Translations under genes and position numbers: made by a program
NCBI GenBank assembly: GCA_026014705.1
Contig: JAOZHU010000025.1
Location: forward strand, 62,001-126,000
Origin: Candidatus Bathyarchaeota archaeon
GTDB lineage: Archaea > Thermoproteota > Bathyarchaeia > Bathyarchaeales > Bathycorpusculaceae
Reading direction: 5' to 3'
Length of the DNA: 64,000 nucleotides
In this document: piece after piece, positions 26,738-35,418 of the stretch
How the letters are laid out: each line of letters starts with the position of its first letter
Numbering within the stretch: position 1 is the stretch's first letter
The notes under the pieces: generated by a model
Told to the model about the DNA's origin: nothing
Database searches by the model: none
Seen by the model: the letters and a program-made list of their open reading frames with translations, nothing else

Positions 26738-27168
26738 TCTTAGCTTCAGGCGTGTTCGACCTCCTGCATCTGGGGCACGTGAGGTTTCTGGAAGAAGCAA
26801 AAAAAGCAGGCGGAAAAAACGCCGAGCTAATAGTAATAATCGCGAGAGACAGCACGGTTCAAGAAATGAAAGGCAGAAAACCCGTAATGTCCGAGAGCCA
26901 ACGGCGCACACTCGTGGAGTCACTGAAAGTGGTCGATGAAGCAGTGTTAGGCTTCGAAGACTTCGACATCGCAGACGTCATAGAGAGAATCAAGCCTGAC
27001 GTAATAGCGTTAGGCTATGACCAAGCTGCTATGGAACGGCAAGTGCGCGAGTACATTGGCAAGAAGGGCTTAAACATTAAGGTTATTCAAGTAGGCAAGT
27101 TCGAAGAGGACGAGTTAGACAGTTCCTCAAAGATAAGGCAGAAAATCGTTGAAAAATTCTCCAGATGA
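26707..27168 (+). CDS. ribL: Archaeal FAD synthase (FMN adenylyltransferase)
   Basis: 153 residues, GTG start inside the DUF357 gene. The nucleotidyltransferase signature is present: ASGVFDLLHLGHVRFLEEA with the HxGH motif, RDSTVQEMKGRKPVMSE and the late SSSKIRQKIVEKF. Archaeal RibL joins AMP from ATP to FMN to make FAD. The FMN-producing kinase RibK is encoded about 600 bases away on the opposite strand, so both last steps of flavin cofactor synthesis are here. Confidence 0.92.
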   Translation: MARKHAKRKVVLASGVFDLLHLGHVRFLEEAKKAGGKNAELIVIIARDSTVQEMKGRKPVMSESQRRTLVESLKVVDEAVLGFEDFDIADVIERIKPDVIALGYDQAAMERQVREYIGKKGLNIKVIQVGKFEEDELDSSSKIRQKIVEKFSR

Positions 27169-27787
27169 ACACGCCATGCCAGACAGCCAAAAATTTAAGC
27201 CCACGTACATTCTAATCGCCGTGAACATTGCGGTTTACGTTTACACGTCAGTTGCAGGCGGAGATTTTCTGAACACAAGCGTAGACATGATTTGGCAGTA
27301 TGGTCAAGTTAACGGTTTAGTCCTGTATTACGGGTGGTATTGGCAGCTTTTCACGTCTATGTTCGTTCACGCCAGCATCACGCATTTGGTAGGCAACATG
27401 CTGTTCCTGTTCATTTTCGGGTTAAGAGGCGAAGAAATGTTTTCGCTTTCTGAGTATTTGGCAGTTTACTTTTTAGGCGGCTTAACCGGGAACGTTTTGT
27501 CGCTTGTGTTCTTGCCTATCGACATTCCGTCGGCTGGAGCTTCAGGCGCCATCTTCGCGTTGTTCGGAGCCTGCACGGTCTACGCGCGGCGCGCTGTAGG
27601 GCAATCCATTATAGGCGCGTTGATTTACGCGTTCTTTCTGGTGCTGCTCAGTTCAGGACCGAATGTGAATAACTCCGCGCACATTGGTGGGCTCCTCGCT
27701 GGGCTCCTAATCGGGTACGTGTTAGCCATGAAGCGCAAGCCTGCTGCAGTGTATAAAATCCGCTACTCATACACGTATGGTTTCTGA
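27149..27787 (+). CDS. Rhomboid-family intramembrane serine protease
   Basis: About 212 residues, six to seven membrane helices. Catalytic Ser is in AGASGAIFALFGA and catalytic His in NNSAHIGGLLAGLLIGY; HASITHLVGNMLFLFIFG is the conserved helix 2. Cleaves membrane proteins within the bilayer. The first possible start (TTG, 20-base overlap with ribL) or the ATG at 27176 could be used. End of the dphB-DUF357-ribL operon. Confidence 0.92.
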   Translation: MKNSPDEHAMPDSQKFKPTYILIAVNIAVYVYTSVAGGDFLNTSVDMIWQYGQVNGLVLYYGWYWQLFTSMFVHASITHLVGNMLFLFIFGLRGEEMFSLSEYLAVYFLGGLTGNVLSLVFLPIDIPSAGASGAIFALFGACTVYARRAVGQSIIGALIYAFFLVLLSSGPNVNNSAHIGGLLAGLLIGYVLAMKRKPAAVYKIRYSYTYGF

Positions 27788-27791
27788 GAGC

Positions 27792-28496
27792 TTAGGGAAG
27801 TGTGACTTCAACTTTCACCTTGTGACCGTCTTTGAGGTTAAGGTGTTTCCTGATGCAGATGGGCGCGATTATTTCTAATACTGAATTGTCGTAGTGGCTG
27901 CGCAAGGCAAAAATCAAAGCTCCCTTAACTTTGTTGCCGATTATGGCGGGGTAACATTTGACCACGCCGAAGGTGCGGTCTTCGTTCTTGAAGCCTTCAA
28001 TTTCGATTGTTGGGTACGCGTCTAACTCTGCACGTGTCTTGAGGTCGTACTCTGTTGCAAGCTTAAGGTTAAGCGTTCCCGGATAAGGAACGAAGCCTAG
28101 CTTTTCTATGAATTGTTTCTTGTAATGCTCTTTCGAAGTGTAGTAGGCGCCTTCGCCTAGTCCTGTGAAAACTGTGCCTTCAAGCGTCACGGAAGGTGGA
28201 TACGAGGTTTCCATTAGAAAGCGCAAGTTTGAATACAGCTTCTTGAGCTCTCCTGTGCCTTTGTCACTGATTCTTATCAAGCTGCCTTCGGGCGTTATTG
28301 TCCGTTTAATCCAGCCGCCGCGTTCAAGTTCAATCAAATAGCGGGAAGCTGTTTGCTGGGAAATTTCCAGTTTTTCAGCTAAATACTCGGTTGAAATCTT
28401 TGCTGTCCGCTTGTGTGCGCCTATTTCCGCTAACGCGAGAAGCGTGTTTAGATGCCGCCAAAGGTGCTTGTCGGTCAATTCGCCACTTTGCTCCAT
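27792..28496 (-). CDS. ribK: CTP-dependent riboflavin kinase with N-terminal HTH
   Basis: 234 residues. The N-terminal winged helix (TEYLAEKLEISQQTASRYL, then LERGGWIKRTITPEGSLIRI) is fused to the RibK (DUF120) domain: TVFTGLGEGAYYTSK, LGFVPYPGTLNLKL, CYPAIIGNKVKGAL and APICIRKHLNLKDGHKV. RibK makes FMN from riboflavin using CTP. The fused HTH is known in archaea and suggests it also represses riboflavin genes (RbkR type). Confidence 0.93.
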   Translation of the reverse strand: MEQSGELTDKHLWRHLNTLLALAEIGAHKRTAKISTEYLAEKLEISQQTASRYLIELERGGWIKRTITPEGSLIRISDKGTGELKKLYSNLRFLMETSYPPSVTLEGTVFTGLGEGAYYTSKEHYKKQFIEKLGFVPYPGTLNLKLATEYDLKTRAELDAYPTIEIEGFKNEDRTFGVVKCYPAIIGNKVKGALIFALRSHYDNSVLEIIAPICIRKHLNLKDGHKVKVEVTLP

Positions 28497-28740
28497 TCTT
28501 AGCTAGTGAGTATAGGTTGCAGGTTAATATTTAAACGACGCTGCATTCATTGTTCCAGCACTGTGTGAACTGGTGTGCTGTGCTTGACTATAGCCACCTT
28601 TTTGTTTGTCAAGAAATCTGATTAATAAGCAGACCGTTGTTCATACAAATTCTTCACCAGCGCCCACTATATTGCGTTGTCATAAATTGGGAAAATGAAT
28701 ATAAGTTGCCGTTAATCAGAGAAGCATAGTGAAGTAAGTA

Positions 28741-29700
28741 ATGAGTTTATGGAAACTTCGACTCTCAATGGTAGGCACACTAGCCCTCATCATAGGCTTA
28801 TCAACCCTAGTGTTCACGCTGATACTGAGTTGGGCAGGAGTCTTCGACCTCATCACACTAGGCGCACTCGTGGTAACCATCAACATAGTCCAGTGGCTAA
28901 TTGCACCGTACATGGTTGACGCCATCTACAAAGTCCGCGCACTCCCAGAAAACGAAAACCCCCAACTTCACCAAGCCGTGAACAACATCAGCCAAAAAAG
29001 CGGCATCAAAAAACCAAAACTCATGATAGCCCAAATTCCCCTGCCTAACGCCTTCGCTTATGGTTCACCTTTGACAGGCAACCGCGTCGCAGTAACCCAA
29101 GGTTTACTAAAAGAATTAGACGAAGGCGAAGTTGAAGCAGTAATAGGACACGAAATAGGACATTTGAAGCACAAAGACGTACAAATCATGATGACAGTTT
29201 CACTGCTGCCTGCACTATTCACGTACATTGGGTACTCGCTGATGTGGTCATCCATGTACCAAGGCAACCGCAGAAACGAAGGCGGTAGCAGCGCACTGAT
29301 AGGCATAGCATTCATAGCGTTCGCATGGGTGCTGAACATGTTCACGCTTTACTTGAGCCGACTTCGCGAGTACTACGCGGATAGACACAGCGTAGGAGTG
29401 GTAAACAACGGCGCACAGAAGCTTTCCACTGGCTTGGCGAAAATAGTCTACAGCACAAAAAACATCCGCAAACCTCAACAGCAGAAGCAAAGCTTGGCGT
29501 TCAAGTCGCTATTCATTTCTGACCCAGAACGGGCAAACACCGATGCAGCAGCCATAGATGCACTGCGAGCGAGCGGCAAATCAGACTTGGTTCAGGAAAT
29601 CCTGTCGCAGAAGGTTACGACTGAAGCGAAGATTGCCGAAGCCTTTTCGACGCATCCAAACATTATCAAGCGCCTGCGAGCCCTGCAAAACCTAATGTAA
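28741..29700 (+). CDS. htpX: HtpX-like M48 membrane zinc protease
   Basis: 319 residues. Two N-terminal membrane helices, then the metallopeptidase domain with HEIGHLKHKD (HExxH), further helices (VSLLPALFTYIGYSLMW, GIAFIAFAWVLNMFTLYL) and the third zinc ligand region LREYYADRHSVG. A C-terminal FSTHPNIIKRLRAL matches the family. Degrades misfolded membrane proteins. TATA-like GAATATAAG lies about 45 bases upstream. Confidence 0.93.
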   Translation: MSLWKLRLSMVGTLALIIGLSTLVFTLILSWAGVFDLITLGALVVTINIVQWLIAPYMVDAIYKVRALPENENPQLHQAVNNISQKSGIKKPKLMIAQIPLPNAFAYGSPLTGNRVAVTQGLLKELDEGEVEAVIGHEIGHLKHKDVQIMMTVSLLPALFTYIGYSLMWSSMYQGNRRNEGGSSALIGIAFIAFAWVLNMFTLYLSRLREYYADRHSVGVVNNGAQKLSTGLAKIVYSTKNIRKPQQQKQSLAFKSLFISDPERANTDAAAIDALRASGKSDLVQEILSQKVTTEAKIAEAFSTHPNIIKRLRALQNLM

Positions 29701-29794
29701 AAGCGTAAACGCTGTCTCTGCATGGTTGCGTTTTTGGGAAAACGTTAAAGCAGCAACAGCCAGTTATTCTAACGCATAAAGGGGTGAGAAGACA

Positions 29795-31024
29795 ATGTCT
29801 CACGAGGCGCTATTCCGAGAAATCGAAAAGTTAAGAACCGAAATGACAAAGGCATTGATGGAGCTTATCCGTGTGCCTGCAATCGCTCCAGAAAACGGTG
29901 GCGACGGCGAAATGCAGAAAGCAGAAAAACTCATGAAGATTCTGGAAACCGTAGGCTTTGACAGGATAGAGCGCCATGACGCTGAAGACCAACGCGTTTC
30001 AGCACGCAAGAGACCGAACATAGTTGCCTATTACCATGGAAAAACAGATGCCGAACGGTTATGGATAGTCACGCATTTGGATGTTGTACCGCCAGGAGAC
30101 GAAAACCACTGGGCAACCACGAAGCCTTTTGAGCCTTTATTAAAAGATGGTTGTGTGTATGGGAGGGGAAGTGAAGACAATGGGCAATCGTTGACCGCCT
30201 CAGTTTTCGCCGTCTACGCCCTGAAACGTTTGGGTATAAAGCCTCACAGAACTGTTTGTTTGGCTTTCGTTGCGGATGAGGAGCAAGGAAGCGTCATGGG
30301 CATAAAACACTTGATGAACAAGGGGATTTTTAGAAAAAACGACCTAATCGTAGTGCCTGACAGCGGCACCAGTGACGGAAGCTTCATAGAGACCGCTGAA
30401 AAAAGCGTTCTTTGGTTTAAAATTCGCACGGTTGGGAAGCAAGTTCACGCCAGCTTACCCAATAAGGGCTTAAATGCGCATCGAATCGGCATGCAGTTGG
30501 CGGTGGCTTTGGACAAGAGGCTGCACGAGAAATACGCCTTAAAAGACGATACTTTCGACATGCCTGAAAGCACATTTGAACCCACAAAGAAGGAGCGAAA
30601 CGTTGAAGCGGTGAACATAATTCCCGGCGAAGACATAACCTATTTTGACTGCCGAATCTTGCCCAACTACAATGTTGATGACGTGCTTGCGGATATCAAC
30701 GGTGTCGCCGAGGAGTTTCAGAGCAAAACAGGCGCCAAGATTGCACTGGAAATTCTCCAGAAACAGCCTGCGCCCAAGCTGAAGGCGGATAACGCCCAGA
30801 TAACCGCGCTACTGAAAAAGGCGCTTAAGGAAGCCCGAGGATTAGAAGCCCGAGTGGGAGGTGTTGGAGGCGGAACATGCGCTGCTTTCTTCAGGCAGGT
30901 AGGCATTCCAGCAGTAGTGTGGAGTACTGTGGACGAAGTGATGCATCAGCCTAACGAGTACTCTAAAGTGGAAAACATGGTGGATGACGCCAAGGTATTC
31001 GCGTTGCTTGCCATCAACCCGTAG
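29795..31024 (+). CDS. M20-family metallopeptidase (ArgE/DapE/carboxypeptidase-like) 1
   Basis: 409 residues, ATG behind GGGGTGAG. Di-zinc ligands: TLD-type LWIVTHLDVVPPGD, GRGSEDNGQS, ADEEQGSVMG (catalytic Glu pair), VVPDSGTSDG and the late VMHQPNEYSKVENM. A dimerisation lid (AIALEILQKQPAP neighbourhood) is present. Likely a dipeptidase or amidohydrolase releasing amino acids; the exact substrate is open. A second, less similar M20 gene is at 59.5 kb. Confidence 0.9.
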   Translation: MSHEALFREIEKLRTEMTKALMELIRVPAIAPENGGDGEMQKAEKLMKILETVGFDRIERHDAEDQRVSARKRPNIVAYYHGKTDAERLWIVTHLDVVPPGDENHWATTKPFEPLLKDGCVYGRGSEDNGQSLTASVFAVYALKRLGIKPHRTVCLAFVADEEQGSVMGIKHLMNKGIFRKNDLIVVPDSGTSDGSFIETAEKSVLWFKIRTVGKQVHASLPNKGLNAHRIGMQLAVALDKRLHEKYALKDDTFDMPESTFEPTKKERNVEAVNIIPGEDITYFDCRILPNYNVDDVLADINGVAEEFQSKTGAKIALEILQKQPAPKLKADNAQITALLKKALKEARGLEARVGGVGGGTCAAFFRQVGIPAVVWSTVDEVMHQPNEYSKVENMVDDAKVFALLAINP

Positions 31025-31081
31025 TAAGCAGCAGCAAAACAATTTTAAACTTCTAAACGTTTGTTACCCATTAGCACATTA

Positions 31082-31792
31082 ATGGAAGTTATTGTCTTGA
31101 ACGAAACAGCGAAAATAATCAGTCAAGCCCAAAATGAGGGCAGAAAAGCGCTTCTGGAAACTGAAGCAAAAACCATCTGCACAGAATACAGCATTCCAGT
31201 CACTAGGTTCAAACTGGCGAAAAACGCGGGGGAAGCAGCCGACTTCGCCGAGCAACTTGGTTACCCAGTGGTTTTAAAAATCGTTTCTCCAGACATCATT
31301 CACAAATCTGACGCAGGAGGCGTCATAGTCAACTTGAAAAACAAGACAGAAGTGCAAAGCGCCTGCGTGAAAATCTTGGAAAACGCCAAGAAATATAAGG
31401 CAACCGCAGAAATCGCAGGAGTCTTAGTCCAAGAGATGGCGCCGCAATCCACCGAAGTCATCATCGGCGCAATCAAGGATCCACAGTTCGGGCAAACCTT
31501 GATGTTCGGCTTAGGCGGCGTATTCGTTGAAATCCTCAAAGACGTCACCTTCAGAATCGCGCCTATAACGCGGGAAGATGCCTTGGAAATGGTGACGGGC
31601 ATCAGGGCTTACCCGTTGCTTAAGGGCTACAGGAATACGCCGCCTGTGGATGTTGAAGCCATAGTGGATACGCTTGTGAATACGTCGCGGTTGGTGATGG
31701 ATAACCCGCAGATTAAGGAGTTAGACCTTAATCCTGTGTTGGTTTATGAGAAAGGCGCAAAGACGGTGGACGCACGAATAATACTCGAATAA
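31082..31792 (+). CDS. ADP-forming acyl-CoA synthetase beta subunit (ATP-grasp)
   Basis: 236 residues. ATP-grasp_5 domain: ALLETEAKTICTEYSIPV, FAEQLGYPVVLKIVSPDI, HKSDAGGVIVNLKN, GVLVQEMAPQSTEVIIG and GLGGVFVEILKDVTF. In archaea the beta subunit pairs with a CoA-binding alpha subunit to make acetate (or another acid) and ATP from acyl-CoA and ADP; the alpha subunit is not in this window. The ATG is chosen because TATA-like AATTTTAAAC at 31041-31050 sits 35-40 bases upstream. Confidence 0.9.
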   Translation: MEVIVLNETAKIISQAQNEGRKALLETEAKTICTEYSIPVTRFKLAKNAGEAADFAEQLGYPVVLKIVSPDIIHKSDAGGVIVNLKNKTEVQSACVKILENAKKYKATAEIAGVLVQEMAPQSTEVIIGAIKDPQFGQTLMFGLGGVFVEILKDVTFRIAPITREDALEMVTGIRAYPLLKGYRNTPPVDVEAIVDTLVNTSRLVMDNPQIKELDLNPVLVYEKGAKTVDARIILE

Positions 31793-31937
31793 CCATCACG
31801 CACGCAGCCTTTTCGTGTCTTAAGATCACATCAACTCCTCTTTAGACAGAGGGTCATGGTTAATGCATTGAAACGCGAAGGATTTTTCCCAAAAAGCATT
31901 AGAGGAAGTTCGATAGATTAGTATCTTGGTGCATGCG

Positions 31938-33218
31938 GTGAGGACAGAAACCGCAATTTTCATACTGGTTTTCCTAATTGTGAGCGCAGTTGTTGTGCAA
32001 TCTTCGAATTTAAGCAAAGCTAACTTTATGCCGCCCATCCCAGATTTGCAGCATATTTACATACGGAACGATGGAACCGTCGAGCCTTCAAACGCGCCTA
32101 TGCAGAGAAATGGAAACACCTACATCTTGACAAGAAACCTCATAGCTGAATACGTAATCGAGGTTCAAATGGACAACGCAGTCCTCGATGGAGGAAGTCA
32201 CACTATACAGGGAATTGCTCCTTCAGGCATAATTCTTCTAGGCAGAAGCAACATCGTGATAAAGAATTTTGACGTGAGAAAATTCAACGCGGGTATCAGC
32301 ATCAGAAACTCCTACAACATTGTAGTCACAGCGAATACAATCTCGGGAAACGATATTGGCATAGCGCTGGACTATGCTGTTAATAACACAATCAGCGGAA
32401 ACGTCATTACGGGAAATGGCGCAGCAATTTTAACCTACAACGACTGCGATTACAATCGAATAATGAAAAACCAATTGACGAGCAACAAGTACGCGGGCAT
32501 CTGGTTTGAAAGTTCCCGAGATGGTTACTGCGATTTTAACAGTATCGTTCAGAACACAATTAGTTCAAATATTCAAGAGGGAATCATGTGCCGTTCTGCT
32601 GTCAGCAGCATCTTTATCGGGAACACCATAGCCGACAATGGCTACGGTTCCGCCGACACTGTTGATGGCTACGGAATATTTCTGTCATCATCTAATAACA
32701 CGCTCTTTCTTAACAATTTCATCAATAACCGCGAGCAAACAAACAACTTTGGAAAGAATAATGTGTGGGATAACGGTTCAAAAGGTAACCATTGGAGCGA
32801 TTACAATGGCACTGACGCAAACATTGACGGCATAGGAGACACAGCTTATCTGCTTAAAAACGCTCAGGACAATTATCCGTTAATGAAACCGATTGACACT
32901 TCCACCCTGACGCTTCCCGAACTTCCCGTTGCATCCAGCATATCGATCCCTCCTGTTGAAAGCACACCTTCGCCATCACCCAGCCCATCTCCCTCCGTTA
33001 CTGCTAGCCCAAATCCCTTGTCTTCGCCTACTCCCAATCCATCTGCGTCTCCAACACAACAACCCGCGCCGACGCCCTCAGATAGCTTCATGGAGCAGTC
33101 GCAATCTGTAGGCAGTAATTTGCCGACAGAACCAGAATATTTCATAATAGCAGCAGGAGTCACGGTGACTGCCTTAAGCGCAGGCTTTCTGATCTACTTC
33201 AGGAAACGCAAACAGTAA
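31938..33218 (+). CDS. Secreted NosD-like parallel beta-helix protein, membrane-anchored
   Basis: About 426 residues. N-terminal hydrophobic signal (AIFILVFLIVSAVVV), a right-handed beta-helix with Asn/Ile-rich repeats (NIVIKNFDVRKFNAGISI, NIVVTANTISGNDIGIAL, NTISGNVITGNGAAI), the family-typical NVWDNGSKGNHWSDYNGTD end cap, a Pro/Ser-rich stalk (SPSPSPSPSV), then a helix and RKRKQ. Beta-helix proteins of this kind bind or cleave polysaccharides, but no catalytic site is identified. GTG start uncertain; a TTG lies 12 bases upstream. Confidence 0.82.
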   Translation: MRTETAIFILVFLIVSAVVVQSSNLSKANFMPPIPDLQHIYIRNDGTVEPSNAPMQRNGNTYILTRNLIAEYVIEVQMDNAVLDGGSHTIQGIAPSGIILLGRSNIVIKNFDVRKFNAGISIRNSYNIVVTANTISGNDIGIALDYAVNNTISGNVITGNGAAILTYNDCDYNRIMKNQLTSNKYAGIWFESSRDGYCDFNSIVQNTISSNIQEGIMCRSAVSSIFIGNTIADNGYGSADTVDGYGIFLSSSNNTLFLNNFINNREQTNNFGKNNVWDNGSKGNHWSDYNGTDANIDGIGDTAYLLKNAQDNYPLMKPIDTSTLTLPELPVASSISIPPVESTPSPSPSPSPSVTASPNPLSSPTPNPSASPTQQPAPTPSDSFMEQSQSVGSNLPTEPEYFIIAAGVTVTALSAGFLIYFRKRKQ

Positions 33219-33287
33219 CTAATCCTCCACAGGTTCGCTTAGTCACATAGGTCCTGTGAGAGCAACGTAAATAATTGAAAATTTGAA

Positions 33288-34064
33288 TTATGTCTCCAAC
33301 AGTGTCTTCAGCAGTTTTATCGCTGACCATGCGGCAAGCGCGCTGGTATGCGGGTTCTCTGGGTGAGGGTCATTCGCAAACCGCAGAAGCATCTCGCCGA
33401 ACCGCCATTTCACCTTAATCTCATGCGTGTTACGCTGCACCGCTGGGTCAGACAACACCTGAACTTTCACTTTCGCAGGCTTAACAGCCAAAGCCAATGT
33501 AGCTGCAACGTTCATTTCCCGCGGAAACCGCTGAACCGCCTCTTCAGCGCTGCCTTCGTACACGAGTTTTACCTCTTGGTTGTCCAATCCAAACGCTCGG
33601 GGATTCTTTCTCGAAGTCAAAACCGCCTCGTCTATTCCAGCTAGAGCAGCGCTGGCTATGGCGTCTAACCCGCCGATGGCGCCTGAAGGCACATACACCT
33701 TGCTCAGGTCAACGTTCAAACCCAGCAATGCACCAGTGCTTAGGACAATTAATGCAATGTCCTCGGCTACTATTCGAGGCGCGTAGTCTTTGGCTGCTTG
33801 CTGCGAAGCCGCTTCGATGATGACCGTGGGCTTCCGTTCTAGTAGTTCATCGAAGCTTGCTGCAATCGTTACGGGGAACCGCAAAGACTTCTTCAGCTGC
33901 TGAGCCTTTGCAGTGTCAACATCATACACTGTCAGTTCGTCGCACACTATGAGTTTGCGGGCGATGGCTTCGGCGAGGACTGTGCCGATGGCGCCGCAGC
34001 CGATTAAGCCGACAATCCTTGGCGGAGAAGTTTTAGTCTTCCTTTGAGCTTTCGGTTGCTTCAT
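33288..34064 (-). CDS. nadX: L-aspartate dehydrogenase
   Basis: 258 residues. Rossmann motif GLIGCGAIGTVLAEAI near the N-terminus and the aspartate dehydrogenase features IIEAASQQAAKDY, VPSGAIGGLDAIASAAL, RFPREMNVAATLALA and the C-terminal NPHTSALAAWSAIKLL. Oxidises aspartate to iminoaspartate with NAD(P)+, feeding quinolinate and NAD synthesis. NadA and NadC are not in the window. Confidence 0.9.
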   Translation of the reverse strand: MKQPKAQRKTKTSPPRIVGLIGCGAIGTVLAEAIARKLIVCDELTVYDVDTAKAQQLKKSLRFPVTIAASFDELLERKPTVIIEAASQQAAKDYAPRIVAEDIALIVLSTGALLGLNVDLSKVYVPSGAIGGLDAIASAALAGIDEAVLTSRKNPRAFGLDNQEVKLVYEGSAEEAVQRFPREMNVAATLALAVKPAKVKVQVLSDPAVQRNTHEIKVKWRFGEMLLRFANDPHPENPHTSALAAWSAIKLLKTLLET

Positions 34065-34203
34065 TTGGTTTTCATCCTCTGTAAAGTTTGTTTATTCTTA
34101 GCTTTAACTTGTTCGCCGCTATTGTCGTTCGCTGTCACATATGGTCAAAGGAGCATCATAAGTTACTGTTTTAACTGCCCTTTCGTCAATAAGCATGGTA
34201 GCC

Positions 34204-35205
34204 TTATGACGGGGTTGTTGCTTCTTCGTTTGCCTCTTTTTTGGTTGTGTTGCGGCGTCTCCTGTGAAGCAGGAAAGCGCTGGGCAGAATGATCAATACT
34301 GCGATTGTGCTAACAGCAATTAGTATGAGTCCCTCGAAGGGTAATCCGTGGGAAACGCTGTTTTCGGGTGTCGGGATATGCGCAGAGGTATCAATTGGCG
34401 AGATGAGGGGGTAATAGTCTGTGTTGTTCCAGTCTATTACGTGTGGTGTGTCTCCGACGCCGTCTTTGTTGGTGTCTGAGCCCGTATAGTTGCTCCAGTA
34501 GTTGCCCCATTGTTTGTAATGCCAATTGGTTGCTGAGGGGTCATAATCGTAATTCATCTGGGCATGGGCAGTGTTATTGAAGAAATTGTTTGCGTAGACG
34601 TAATTGTCGTTGGAGGCTGCAAAGCCGATGGCTACGTTGTTTTCTGAAAGGTTGTTTCCGTAAATGAAAATTTGGCTTGAGAGGAAAACTGAGATGCCTC
34701 GTTTGCTGCAGTTTGAGATGTTATTTCTGGAGATGGTTATGTTGATTGATAGGTAGCAGTATATTCCCCATTGGCAGTTCAGGATGTTGTTTGACAAAAG
34801 CGCGTTGTTTTTGCTGTCACTGAACATTTCGCGGTAGTAAGAGTATTCTATGCCTCTTTCGAAGTTGCTGATGGTTAAGTTCTTAACAGTTACGTTTTGT
34901 CTGCCTTCCATGAAGATTCCAGTTGAACCGCCATTTCCCGTGAGGCTATATCCGTTGCCGTTGATTGTTATGTTGTCGCATGAAACCAATATGCTTCCAG
35001 AAACATTTGCTGTAAACTCGTAGCTGCTGCCAACCCGTGTGATGTTGTCGGTTCCAGTCACGGTTCCGTTAGCCATGATTTCGATATTATGGGGTGGAAT
35101 ATTGAGCGGCATAAAGTTAGCTGCAGCCCGTTCAATGTCCAAGACAGCTGCTAAGGAGACCAAAAGTGCAATAGTAGTCAGCAATGCCAAAGCCTTGTTC
35201 TTCAT
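34204..35205 (-). CDS. Secreted NosD-like beta-helix protein 2, membrane-anchored
   Basis: 333 residues. Signal peptide (ALALLTTIALLVSLAAVL), IEIMANGTVTG segment, beta-helix repeats (NVTVKNLTISNFERGI, NITISRNNISNCSKRGI), the NYWSNYTGSDTNKDGVGD cap that could bind calcium, then a C-terminal helix (LILIAVSTIAVLIILPSAFL) and basic tail. Smaller than the 31.9-kb homologue and lacking its Ser/Pro stalk. Function at the cell surface unknown. Confidence 0.82.
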   Translation of the reverse strand: MKNKALALLTTIALLVSLAAVLDIERAAANFMPLNIPPHNIEIMANGTVTGTDNITRVGSSYEFTANVSGSILVSCDNITINGNGYSLTGNGGSTGIFMEGRQNVTVKNLTISNFERGIEYSYYREMFSDSKNNALLSNNILNCQWGIYCYLSINITISRNNISNCSKRGISVFLSSQIFIYGNNLSENNVAIGFAASNDNYVYANNFFNNTAHAQMNYDYDPSATNWHYKQWGNYWSNYTGSDTNKDGVGDTPHVIDWNNTDYYPLISPIDTSAHIPTPENSVSHGLPFEGLILIAVSTIAVLIILPSAFLLHRRRRNTTKKEANEEATTPS

Positions 35206-35418
35206 GGGTATTTATTTCCCTGTTTGTGCTTAGCTGAGCCTTTCTCTAAGCCAAGGGATTTCCTTCAAAACACTATTGGAGGCTATGAACGGTAAAAATG
35301 TTTCGAAGAAGCCTAGCGCAAAGAGCCTACGCGACGGGGCTTTCGTTGGTCAGTTTTCCAGTTCAATTTTTTTTAAAGTTCAAATTGTCAGTGCGCGGTG
35401 ATTTTGGCATGTCTTTTA

